Source: Thalassia testudinum
Taxonomy: Eukaryota > Streptophyta > Magnoliopsida > Alismatales > Hydrocharitaceae
DNA: 64,000 nt
Assembly (NCBI GenBank): GCA_037157565.1
Contig: JAZHRO010000063.1
Coordinates: 154,244,501 to 154,308,500 of the forward strand
Direction: 5' to 3'
How positions within the stretch are numbered: position 1 is the stretch's first letter; the number at the start of each line of letters is the position of its first letter. Below the pieces are notes generated by a model, which saw only the letters and a list, made by a program, of their open reading frames with translations, did not search any database and was not told where the DNA came from. Positions 35,266 through 45,505 of the stretch are shown piece after piece. The translations under genes and the position numbers were made by a program.

Positions 35266-37148
35266 AAAAGTGATAACGATTTTACGCAGTTTATAAAATA
35301 CGTCGTTGTAACGTGCAAAACCGATCAACTCTTAAATTTATATCCTAGATAGGGGAGTATCTAGGGTCGTCCAAGGAAGCTAAATGTTAGCAAAATTGAT
35401 TCTCTTGCTTGGAATACAAATCTCAACTTTCTTTTTGGTATTTTTCAATATATCATTTTTTTGTTTTTTGAATTAAGGCAACATGCGAATTTGTAGCGGG
35501 AAAGTGACTTACACTTCAAATTCAAAATACTACTTCTAAGTGGCAAGTAGAGCCTCTCCTTAAGCTCACTCTAAGAAAGTGAAGGCCTAGAATAATTAAG
35601 GAGAGGGAGTGAAGAATGCTAGAAACAAAACAATTAGAAATGCAAATAATAAATTGCAAAGAAGGCAACTAGATTAATGAAAAAAAGTGTTTTACAAAAA
35701 GGCCTAGTAGAGGAATGATTCTGCTACTAGAAAATTGCAAATAAGAAAAGAAAACACAAATCCTCTAAATATATGGTGAAGAAGAGGGCTTCTTGCTCCA
35801 ATGTTGGTAGCTCCCAATCTTGAAAAGAGTCCTCCAACTCCTTCCTTACTGTGCTTCGCCAAGGTGATGTCCTAAAGGCAAGCCCTAAGGGGGCATGCCC
35901 TAAGCTTCTCTCCAAGGGTGGACGTCCACCCTAGGTCCTCCTTTGCCTGGCCGTCCTCCTTGAAGTGGAAGAGTCCTCCTCCTTAGCGTGGCCCAAGTTG
36001 AAGAGAGTGGGGAGAAGAAGGCACCAAAAGGGCTGGTGATGTGCCCCTTTAATCTCCTTCTCTACTCATTCTTCTTGGCCGTAGGTATAGGTGGTATAGG
36101 TAGCAAAATGCACTATTGGAGGATGCCTTCAAATGGTGGTAGGTGGTGGGTTTTTATAGAATAGGAAGGGGGCTAAGGTGACTCTTGGAATGGAGGACTA
36201 AGATGAAGAGATGGAGGTGGTTGGGGATCCAATGGCCAAGGTCAATTGGCGCCAACCCAAGGGACACCTAGGGGGTGGTTATGAATGGTGACACCCCTCG
36301 ATGTTGGCACCAAAATGGCTTCTAGAAGGGGGTCTTAGTTGGCGCCAAGAAGGGTTCTAGAAGGAGGGGTAGGTGGATGGCTACGATGGGTTGGAGGTTT
36401 AGGTGTGTGGTGGATGTGGGGGTGGATGTTGGCGCCAAAAAGAGGGGTAGTTAGGGTTACGTTTTGGCGCCAAAATTGGTGCCTTTTGGTGGTGATAATG
36501 GGGTGAAGGGGTGGCTAGGAGGTGGCGCCAACTTGAGTAGGATAGCTAGCTTAAGTAGGGCTTAAGTTGGAGGAGCTAGCTTGGGTTGAATTTGAGGTGG
36601 TGGATGATCAAGGAGCTAGTTGATAGCTAAGCTAAGCTAGCTTAGCTAGAAATGGAGTAAAGGAGGAGGTATTGGAGCTAGGGTTTGAAGAGAGGTTGAG
36701 GAGGAGAAGTCTGGAGCTGGAACTAGAGCTGACTGCTGCTGAAGAGGCTGGCATCGAGCTACTCTAGCTGGCTTAGCTTGCTAGTTCTTTGCTAGCTGCT
36801 AAGCCAAGCTAAAGTGAACTGGCTTCTACCATAATGGGTTGAGGTAAGCTAGGTCTGGTGCTCCCGAGGAGGATCAAGCTGGTTGAGGTAGTTAAGGTAG
36901 CTTAGCTCAACTGAGTTTAGCTAAGCTGAATCCCCGGGAGCTGGACTTGAGCTTCCTGACCTGAGATGAGTTGTTCTTCAGCTGGCTGGAGTTGAGTGGA
37001 GCTAGATGTAGCTGGGTCTGAGCTGGGGTGAACTCCCGTCAACTCAGCTGAGCTAGCTAGAGCTCCCTGTGGACTAGTGGGAGCTGAAATGAGCTAGACT
37101 CAGCTAAGTTGAGCTGGATCTGAGCTGATGTAACGAGCGCGTGCCCCA

Positions 37149-37250
37149 GACGTCTTTTAAGACGTCTGGGAGGTGGCCCAGACGTCTGTAAAGACGTCTG
37201 GGATCACATCCGGACGTCTGACCAGACGTCCAGGATAGTTTACAGACGTC
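37149..37250. repeat. D1 terminal GACGTC array, alternating 12/20-bp spacing
   Basis: GACGTC starts at 37149, 37161, 37181, 37193, 37213, 37225 and 37245, that is gaps 12, 20, 12, 20, 12, 20. Most sites lie in AGACGTCT or CAGACGTCTG. Equivalent sites in D2 are 50897, 50917, 50929, 50949, 50961 and in D3 57971, 57991, 58003, 58023, with the same gaps. Confidence 0.95.
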
Positions 37251-37660
37251 TGGCGAACAGTTATGCTCGCACGGGATATTCGTCTGCGTGCCTGTGCGCG
37301 CAGACCTGCGATCCCGCATCTTCTCTGCGGCTGCAGGCGACTGCGACCGTCTCTCCCTCCTCTCCGCGCGACGTTAAAAGGGGGAGGGGGCGCGCCTCCC
37401 CTCCCATCTCCACCATCTTCCTCCTTCTCTCCTGCCTGTGCGCGAGAGCGAGCGGACGCGAGGGCGCAGCGGCAGCGGCGGCCGCAGTAGGCGCGGAGGA
37501 GCTGCGGCGTGCGAGGGCGGGGCTCTGCCGAGAGGGCGAGCTCGCCGGGAGCGGCTTGGCCGGCCGACGGAGGGCGCAGCGGACGCGCGAGGCGCGACGC
37601 GGGCGGCGTCGCGAGCGGAGGCCGAGCGAGGTTCTGTTTCTGGAAAAATCTCCAGAATCA

Positions 37661-37998
37661 GACGTCTGGACTGATATCCAGACGACAAGGTCGACGTTTG
37701 TGAGATCATACAGACGTCTGAAAGGTGAGTTCCGCTTTCTCCTTCTTTTTGTCGACTGACCCTACTGAGGGAGGAGGGTTGGCTGTGCGCAGGTGTTCGG
37801 ATTCGTCATCCTTTGCGAATCAGACGTCTGGAAGTTGTACCAGACGGCGGGAGTGACCTCCAGACGTCCAGAGAGACCATCGGACGTCTGGGATCTAGGA
37901 GAGATGTCCCCACAGACTTCTGGACGTCTGGGGAACCAAGCCGAACAGGTAATTCTCTGATCCACCGTTTAAGACGTCTGGAAGGAGTTCCAGACGTC
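37661..37998. repeat. D1 internal GACGTC arrays, 20-bp period
   Basis: Sites lie at 37661, 37681, 37693, 37713 (20, 12, 20), then at 37823, 37843, 37863, 37883, 37903, 37923 (five gaps of exactly 20), then at 37973 and 37993 (20). Individual sites vary (GACGGC, GATGTC) but the register holds. Confidence 0.95.
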
Positions 37999-38285
37999 TG
38001 ATTTTGCACAGTATTGTCTTTCTCGACCCGTTAAGGCCCGTTTGGGCTCCGTTTTCCGCGATTCGAGTTGCGGTCGTTTCAGAATTTATTCCTCTACCCG
38101 CCTACAGTAGCTATACACTGTTTTGAGACTCTCCTTGTGTTTGATCCTTGTGATAGGACCTTGTTCGGTTGCAGTCTTGAGAGTCGCGGAGGCGCGCGGG
38201 ATTCCCGACCACGCCCCCATTACTTCCGTTGTACCTGGTAGAGTGGTTTTAAGTATTAATAAAATCTGTTAAAGTATGGAACCAT

Positions 38286-39010
38286 AACTAGAACCTAGGG
38301 CATTGCATGAATCCTAGGAATGAGAAATGTATGGAATGATAGCTCCTAGGTGTTGCATGAATCCTAGGGCCGGAAAACTAGATTGTATGATAGATCCTAG
38401 GATATGGCATGAATCCTAGGATGGAAAAACTAGTGGAATGTATATTACTGCAGTCTTGGAAAAATGGAAAGGAATATATAAGCTGCCTGTGAAATTAATT
38501 AACAGCTGCCTGTTATGAACAAAGAAACATGTTTGAGATCATGGAAATTGAGAACGTGAATCTAGAAAGTGAAACATATGATGTTCTGAGATAAAGGGCT
38601 GGAACCCTACGGGGAATTAGGAGTGGAACTCCTGGAAAGAAAAGGAATGGAACTGAGATGTAGTTTGTACTGTCTCTTGGGTACGCAGTACCAAGGGAAG
38701 TACCTGTACCTGTTTTAGTGCAGAGTGGGGCCAGCCGCCCCAGGGACCCGGGGTTAGGCTTGGCCGCTCTGTACCGACTTGTTGGCCCTCGTGTACGTAG
38801 TACCGAGGAGAGCTAGTAGTGTTAGGAGAGTACTAGCTACCCCACGGGCCCCGGGGTTCTGCTAGCCTCCTTCACCGACTTGTTAGGCCCACTAGGGCAA
38901 ACCAGGGTAGTCAGGCGAGGGTGCGCGGACTGTGGAGGGGCAAGGCCCCGGTTTGGTTACTGTGGAGGGGTTGGACCCCTGTTACTGAGAGGGCTCTGCC
39001 CTGGTTCCGT
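38286..39010. repeat. Further short tandem repeats in D1
   Basis: Three copies of a unit of about 57 bp built on TGCATGAATCCTAGG lie at about 38286-38450. A duplicated block of about 120 bp with ACGTAGTACC, CCCCGGGGTT and ACCGACTTGTTGG lies at about 38678-38900. Hairpin-forming units GAGGGG...CCCCTG lie at about 38930-39010. Confidence 0.65.
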
Positions 39011-40155
39011 GCTGTGCTTTGGGCGCACCCGTTAACGGAAACGACTGACCGCGTGCCAGTACGGGCTAGCTACCTGTGCGTTTATCGCGCGTGCCGTAGT
39101 CACCGTTACGTCTGTCAGTGACCTTGGGGTGGTTGACTGAGGGTAGGATCACCACGGGGGACTCTCCCGGCCAGGAGAGCACCACGTGCTACTTCTACTT
39201 TTGGAAAAGACTGCAATCAAGATCGTCCCACGAGGACATCCGAGATCAAGTAAAGGATCTGAGAAGTAAATGAAATAGTGAGAAAAATTGAAAGATGTAA
39301 ATAGAAGGAAGTAATAGAACATAACAGCTACTGTACACTCTACTGTTGCCTTTAGTTAGTTTGCCACTCTACTCAGCGTTTTGCTGACGTGTTACACTCG
39401 TTACCTTTTTCAGGACCAGGTGTTGAGCAGCCAGGGTCGGCGGCTGCAGAGGACGCTGGGCCGAGTAGGGTCCAGTAGAGTTGTCACAGCTTTGTACCTT
39501 CTTTTGTTTCTGTTCTAGTGAGTAGTTTTGTTTCCGCTGTACCTTCTTTACCTGCAGTTTTTGTTATATGATAAATGTTGTTTTACTGTTGTGGTGGTGC
39601 CTACTGTAGTAGTTTCTTTCCTTACTGCTGTACTTTCTTACTGTTAGTTATATTCATGCTGAATGTAGGTTATTTTACTGTCTTTTGGTTACTTCCTCGT
39701 TGGACGACTGGGTCTTGGGATTAGTCGAGTCGGTCCGGTTCTCGTGTCTCGTAGGGACTCGGGAACCGGGTCGTTACAGCTGACTTGAGCTAGGGTGAGC
39801 TAAGATGAACTCTCTTGAGCTGCCATTCAGCTGAGATTAGCTGAATGGAGATAGGATGAGCTAACCCTAGTTCAAGTGAGCTAGGTTCTAGCTGTGGTGA
39901 GATGGATCAAGCTGAGTTCCAGCTAGTCTAGGCTTCTCCTTCATCATTTGCCTTCTTGAGTGCTAGGGATTTAGGGATTTGTATATCTATACATCCCTAA
40001 CACTCACAAAAACATATTAAAAAGATAATAAAAAATGCAATGCATGCCTAACCTAGTTTATCCTAAATGCAGCCCAAAGACCCGTTTGCGGAGTAAAATC
40101 CTAAGAGCTAGGTGTGTTTTAATGCATAAGAATGATGATAAACTGGCGTTTATCA

Positions 40156-41101
40156 ATGGAGTCGGAGAACGGAGGGTGGGGTGGGATGGTGTCACGAAGA
40201 GAATCTTCTTCTCGAAGGGCGGTGAGAGGATAGCCATGGGATGCTCCATGAATGGGGATGAGGAGAGGGAAAACTATTTGATTTTCTACTCTAGAGGAGT
40301 ATCTCGAGCTTGGGACAAGCTCTCTCTAGAGCCTTGGAGGTGGTGAGAGGAAGAAAGGAAGAGATGAAGAAAAATTGAAGGGGTAAGGGTCCTTTTATAG
40401 TGGTGGAAAGAATTAAATTCATATACAGGACATTTAGTGACGATCATAAACGTTGCTGAAGATCTGCCACAAACGTCACTGAAGACAGCCCACGTGGCCA
40501 TGCTGCCACTGCACTGGCGCGTGCTCCGCATGCCTCCATGCGCTGCACGCCTGCGTGAGCTGCTGTTGCGTGCACGGGCACTCGTACTGTTGTGCGCGTG
40601 CGGTGGCACGTGCGTACGCATAGGCAGCCTGGGTTGCACCACATGGCGCAATTTGGGCCACCATCTTTTCATTGTAGGGGCTACTACAGAGGTTAGGTTG
40701 AGTCGACTTTCACGCCGTTGGGCTACGATCGTCAACCCGAATCCATCTGCGTGGTCAGATTTGTCATTTGAAGCTCCGAATTATGTCACCTAGTCCCTTG
40801 GCTGTTGATCTTCCTCGGACTACGTATGGTGGTATAGGACTCCGATCGAGGCGATTTTAGAGGTGTTCGACTTCGATTATCATCTTGATCAGATCTGTAT
40901 GGTCAGATCGTCAATCTGAGACTTTGAAATTAATATCCTTCTCTCCTGACCATAGAAAGGACGCAATTAACCTAAATTATATGCAACTACTCTAAATGCA
41001 GAATGATGCATGCTATGCAATATTTATATTATGAAATGCAAATCTAAGCCTAGGAGCATACATGAATAAGCATTTTACCCTCAATAATTGTGTGTACATC
41101 A
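40156..41101 (-). repeat. Element E 5' LTR, distal part
   Basis: It resumes after C with the second 79-bp copy (40156-40234). A minus-strand TATAAAAG is at 40392-40399. The outer end at 41101 (minus TGATGTACACAC) was chosen because sequence resembling an A-type 3' non-coding region starts right after it. The boundary is uncertain because the partner LTR is not in the window. Confidence 0.6.
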
Positions 41102-42583
41102 TATGTCAAAAAAAAAAATTTGCATTTAGGCATAAAGAATTTTTATTAAGGTTTTATTAGGGATTTATTCTTATGTTGATTCCTGAGTTTAGAATTTTGT
41201 ATAATTTCACACTTATAGGTAGAATTTGCAATGGATCCTCTATGAAGATCGATAAACATCTTTAGTTTGTCGAGAAGAAGCAGTGCTTCTTCTCCTAAAC
41301 CCTTGCATAGTAATTAGGGAATCAGGCAAACTATCTTCTAACAAATCCACCAAACAAGTGTAAGGTGAGAGTAGAAAGTCTACTAGTGCTCTAAGGCTAG
41401 TATGAGGAATCTTAAACTTTGGATGATGAGATAATGATACTCGAAGTTAGGCATAATTTTCTCTCTCGATTTCTGCGTAGAAGTTCTTAGTGCAAATCTC
41501 TTGAGAGCCACCAAATAAGGCAAATACATAGAGAGCGGGTTCTGATAAAACTAGGACTGAGGTCGATGGTCACGACAATCTTTTTCGGAATCCTCGACTA
41601 AAGGAGGGTATTAATGTCAAGGTCAGAAATACATTGTCCTATCCATTCCTTTCTAGGTGCCGAGAATAGGTACTTCCACCAAATAAGCCACCCGATATCC
41701 TCTTGAACACCAATAATCCCGAATAATGCCTCGTAAATAAAAGTGTGTATGCTATGTTGCATTAGTAGATATTTGGATGCAAAAAAAAAAGAGAAAAAAA
41801 GAAGAAAAGAAAAAATATATATATAGAAAAAAATTTAGAAAAAGAAAAGTGTAGAAAAAAAAGAGTTTATGAGTTAGTATTTATTTCAAGTGTAATGAGG
41901 CAACAACACCTACCACACTCATGATCCACGAAATATAGCATTGACCTAGTTTTCTATATTTCTAACCACCTGAATACTGGCTGAGGAAATCTAACTTAGT
42001 CTTAGAGTTATCAGAATATAATCAAAGTGTTAATGCCAGGAGAGATCACCAAATATACTGATAAATCTAGTGAGATTGTGAGCACAGAAAGAAAAGAAAA
42101 GAAAATATAAGAGAAGAAAAAGAAAAAGGAAGAGAAAGAGAAAGAAAGAGAGAGAATGAGTACAAAAGAACTAAAGGGAGCACAGTTTCTTGCCTCTCTC
42201 TGAGTTGAATTATTTTATAATCTGGAAATATAGGTTCTAAAGTACTAGTCTATATGTACTACTAGATGAGTGTAAGCCACCAAATACAAATCTACTTGAC
42301 CTAGAAATCTTCTACCTAAGCCAAAAGTCAAGGATGAATATACAGGCTACTTTATAACCCTGAGGGAAGAATTTTGCCTATCCCAATAGATTTTTACTAA
42401 GGGTTAAGTACTAGCATTAGATGATGCTTGGCTTTCACTTGGATCTGTTGGATAGGCTACAACAAAATACATTTACGATTATCTGGATTACTAAAGCTTC
42501 GGATGTAAATAAAACACATAAACCTCTAATCAAGCTCTTGATAAAAATTACTCATGTATGACCACTTTGCATTTAGTCATGCA
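41102..42583 (+). mobile_element. Element F internal region, 3' end
   Basis: A/G-rich non-coding sequence (for example 41780-41870 and 42090-42160) resembles 21360-22640 of element A. It leads into a PPT and LTR on the + strand. The rest of F lies left of the window, beyond element E. No ORF is supported. Confidence 0.55.
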
Positions 42584-42619
42584 TTTGCTAGGGACTAGCA
42601 AGATTTAGGCATGGGGGTG
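42584..42619 (+). promoter_or_regulatory. Element F polypurine tract with upstream stem
   Basis: TTGCTA-GGGAC-TAGCAA, then TTTAGGCATGGGGGTG immediately before the LTR, the same design as in A, B and C. Confidence 0.82.
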
Positions 42620-44250
42620 TGGTTGCACAGTAATCATGCAACCTAAATCACCTGAATTAAGCTAGATTCTAGCATAACTTAGGAATAATGCATTCATAGG
42701 CATCATAATTTGCATAATAGCTAGTTTATTAGTCATATAAATAATATCATCATTTTATGACCTAAAATCATCTCGATTTTAGGTGCAGATGATTTGAAGT
42801 TGCAAATGCCAGATTAAGCCAGACAAATCTGATCAGAACGACGACAGGAGTCCAAGGCTTCCAAAATCGTTTCGATCAAACAACTAGGGTACCTTGTGCA
42901 GTCCATAAAAGAACAGAGATCATAAAGCCAAATGGCAAAGATCTGAGCCTTAGATGAAGGATCTAACAGCATGGATGAATCCGAATCAACGATCGCAGTC
43001 CAACGACTTAAAAATCAACTCGATTGGAGGTCTCCATCATCAAATACAAGGAAAAGAAGATGGATGACCATGATGGCGCCATGTGGCACCATCACAGTCA
43101 CTCCCTCACCACTGCCCCATCTAGGAAGGCCACGTCATACACTATGGGCCATTGGATCTTCATCCAACAACCATGTGCGCACCACGTCGCTCACCCAACT
43201 AGATAAGCATAAATAGAAACAAACAAGAAAGTATATCAAAACGTTCACGCAGCGCATTGGCTCACATGCTCACGTGTAAGCTCGCAACCAGCATTTGAGT
43301 AGTGCTGCACGGAATTGACGCAACACTCGCACAGGTGCAATTGCACGATCGGAGGGTGGAAGCGCGACTACGTGGCGCGATCAGAGCGCACCACGGCCGG
43401 ATGTGTGAACTCAAGCATTTTGCGAAATCGGGAAGTTTGCACGCATGCGTGAGCTGTTCGATTGTGAGATCGAACGCCTAACGATTAGGTGCTAAATAGA
43501 GCCTTGTAGGTGCATGCACGGAGAGAGATTGTTGCAGCGGGCACGCGAGGAGGAAGCAGGGCTATGCGATCTTAATCCAAGGGCACAACGGGGGTACGTG
43601 TCAGCCAAGGATTAAATCCGCATGATGGAGGCGAATTTGAAGGTTTTTTAGGCCAGATCTAATCCATTGATCTCTCGATCAACGGATCTGATCAAAGAAG
43701 AGTTGTTGTAAAAGATAAAGGGGTTAAATACCCTTTTTGTCCTCCATAAAAGCTATAAAAGAAGGCCTAGGGCACCCTAGTTGAAGCATCTCTCTTCCAT
43801 CAAGTACAGACATCTTCCACCTTCTCTGCAACTCTACTCCAACCTTCATCCCAGCGGTCTGGATCTAAGGTGGTGGCACACCTCACACAAGCATCTTACA
43901 AGCGGTGTCGTTTCTCTGCCACTTTCTATTTCTTTCTCTCTCTCTCTATCTCTTTCTCTATCTATCTATCTATTTAATTTTAGTAGCATTCTCTATTGTG
44001 AAAACTATGTTTAATTGAAATTAAAGTTATGATCTTCTTAATGCCTGATTATACATCTGATTCCTATACATATATACATATATAAATATCTATTTAGAGC
44101 AAGTTTTATTGGAAAGCTTCTGCAAAAATTGAGATTGCCTCCCTGCGAATGACCCAGTACTCATCGGAGTTTTATAAATTTATTTGTCGATGCATTTTTG
44201 CACTATACTACAACTAAATAACTTTTAAAACGCAAATTACGCGTCGAACA
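42620..44250 (+). repeat. Element F 3' LTR (about 1631 bp)
   Basis: It starts TGGTTGCA...TGCAACC (hairpin arms 42621-42627 and 42637-42643) and ends GCGTCGAACA, like the end of the A LTR (GTCGACAACA). TATAAAAG is at about 43753 and a TCTC/TATC simple repeat at about 43930-43975. The 3' part has CCTGCGAATGACCC, matching the conserved position in A. It is related to G at 62811. Confidence 0.8.
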
Positions 44251-45189
44251 TGAGTCGGTTCCGTACTTCGTGCGATCTTTTTGTACTGGTAGTTCCAAGT
44301 GTGTCGGTTGAAAGTCTTCTAGAAAGGCCCACCATTCTGTCAGGCATGCAGATCCGAGTGAGCAGATTTGTTCTAGGGGACTGGGCTTTTACCATTTGCC
44401 AGGTAGCTGGATCCTTGGTGCGGCCAGACTTGTGAGGTGATTTTTCTACCCTCATCACATTGTAATCTTATCCTGTGATTAGGTATTTGAGATCACATTC
44501 CATATATCACAATCACAATCATACACAACTCTTCACACAAAAAAAATTATGTCAAATGCAAGGGCTCTCAAATTATAGGGAATATAAAAAAATAATGCAA
44601 CACGCACACAATCGCTCCACATTATATGCCTAGATGATTACATCATCAATCACATTCCACAATCAAAACCACCAAAATTGTAGAATAAAATTGGCATATA
44701 GATAAAACACTTATAACATCACATGCCAAGGGATGTGGTTGCCTTCTATCCTATAATTACTAATTAATCAAGTGAGCGTAGTTGGTAATTTTACTAACTA
44801 TAATCCTAATTTGAGACTATGGAGAATGTGATGGCATCCTACTAATTTGAAAATCTTTTAATCTAGAAATTAATCTAATTAATTCTAAAATTAAAATTTT
44901 CAAAATAGTCCATTGGCTTGTTTGATTTTGAAAATACTAAATTTCTACATGAAGTACATCCACAAATTGGGGCAATATTCAAAACACAAATAAAAAATCA
45001 CAAAAAAAATTTTGAAAAAATAAACGAAAGTTCTCCGACAATCACATTAGATTTTTCCTTGGTGCTCGGATTGAATCTGATTTGATTTTAGGTTATACAT
45101 CACTAAAATCAAGTTTTTTGTACTATCCAACCAACAACACTTGTTGGTCGCTTGACTACAACAAGCTACACACAAAATCAAATTCTTTA
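44251..45189. other. Unassigned AT-rich DNA
   Basis: No gene, RNA or clear repeat recognised. Confidence 0.5.
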
Positions 45190-45505
45190 GTAATCATATG
45201 TCTGACCTACTTATCAAACATTTGGTTTTTTACAAACTAGTCAACCAACGTACACACCTATTGTCCAATTATGGCAATGCGCCTATTGTGTGTTAGGAAC
45301 AATTTCCCTTTGTAGTCAGGTATCTGATGATCAGGTCAGATGTATGCCTACTATGGCATCAGTCGTTGGGTAAGGCTACCTATTGATTGATTGCTTCATA
45401 TATTGCTCTATGCATTTGATTTCATAGATCAGGCATTTGGTCTTGCAATCAGACATCTGACGCAAGACTAGCCAATCATCCGATTACAACATCAGACATC
45501 TAGGT
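45190..45505. repeat. Degenerate array resembling the D-family 20-bp units
   Basis: CAGACATCTGA-like sites in 20-bp register: 45197 and 45217; 45319 and 45339; 45432 and 45452; and one at 45495. All CpG positions of the D motif are TpG or CpA here. It is probably an old, heavily decayed relative of the D LTR; I could not find its ends. Confidence 0.5.

Larger units (their letters stand above)
37129..39778 (+). mobile_element. D1: solo LTR with GACGTC arrays
   Basis: 2650 bp, ends TGTAACGA...TCGTTACA (8-bp inverted ends), flanked by GCTGA at 37124-37128 and 39779-39783. D2 and D3 are related copies in the opposite orientation. There is no internal region, PBS or PPT, so it is a solo LTR. The TGTAACGACC-type end and size recall Ty3/gypsy chromoviruses (weak inference). 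TTAAAAGG at about 37374 followed by CT-rich sequence suggests + as the sense strand. A CpG-rich block spans about 37430-37640; the frames open there are by-products of GC content. Confidence 0.92.
27012..40155 (-). mobile_element. Element C: gag-protease-only Athila-like LTR retrotransposon, split by D1
   Basis: The LTRs are 27012-29237 (3') and 35271-40155 (5', containing D1), with internal part 29238-35270 on the minus strand. Termini on the minus strand are TGATAAAC...GTTATCA. Gag and protease are present but broken. The coding region stops just after protease, and no RT, RNase H or integrase is seen. The LTRs differ by about 5-6 percent over the stretches I compared, so C is older than A. 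A solo LTR of the same family lies at 60362-62550. Confidence 0.9.
35271..40155 (-). repeat. Element C 5' LTR, interrupted by D1
   Basis: 35271-37128 and 39784-40155 align with 27012-29237. D1 plus one GCTGA copy accounts for the extra length. Five GGCGCC palindromes lie at 36248, 36341, 36431, 36466 and 36524. The one at 36462-36475 is a perfect TTTTGGCGCCAAAA. A minus-strand TATAAAAA is at about 36151-36158. Confidence 0.92.

Noticed and set aside
37374..37759. Several overlapping long frames in the D1 GC-rich block
   Set aside because: GC-rich DNA has few stop codons. Frames are open on both strands at once and the equivalent blocks in D2 and D3 do not keep a common protein.
37149..37998. 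CRISPR-like regular repeats
   Set aside because: The repeated unit is a 10-bp palindrome with 2-10-bp spacers, in a plant LTR, with no repeat-spacer size or cas context.
40156..40160. 5-bp target duplication for element C
   Set aside because: Left flank ATAGC and right flank ATGGA do not match; the flanking repeat is 79 bp instead.
41011..41019. Alternative outer end of the E LTR at TGCAT-AGC-ATGCA
   Set aside because: It makes a neat hairpin, but sequence up to 41101 still resembles the C-type U3 and the A-like 3' non-coding sequence starts only after 41101. Unresolved.
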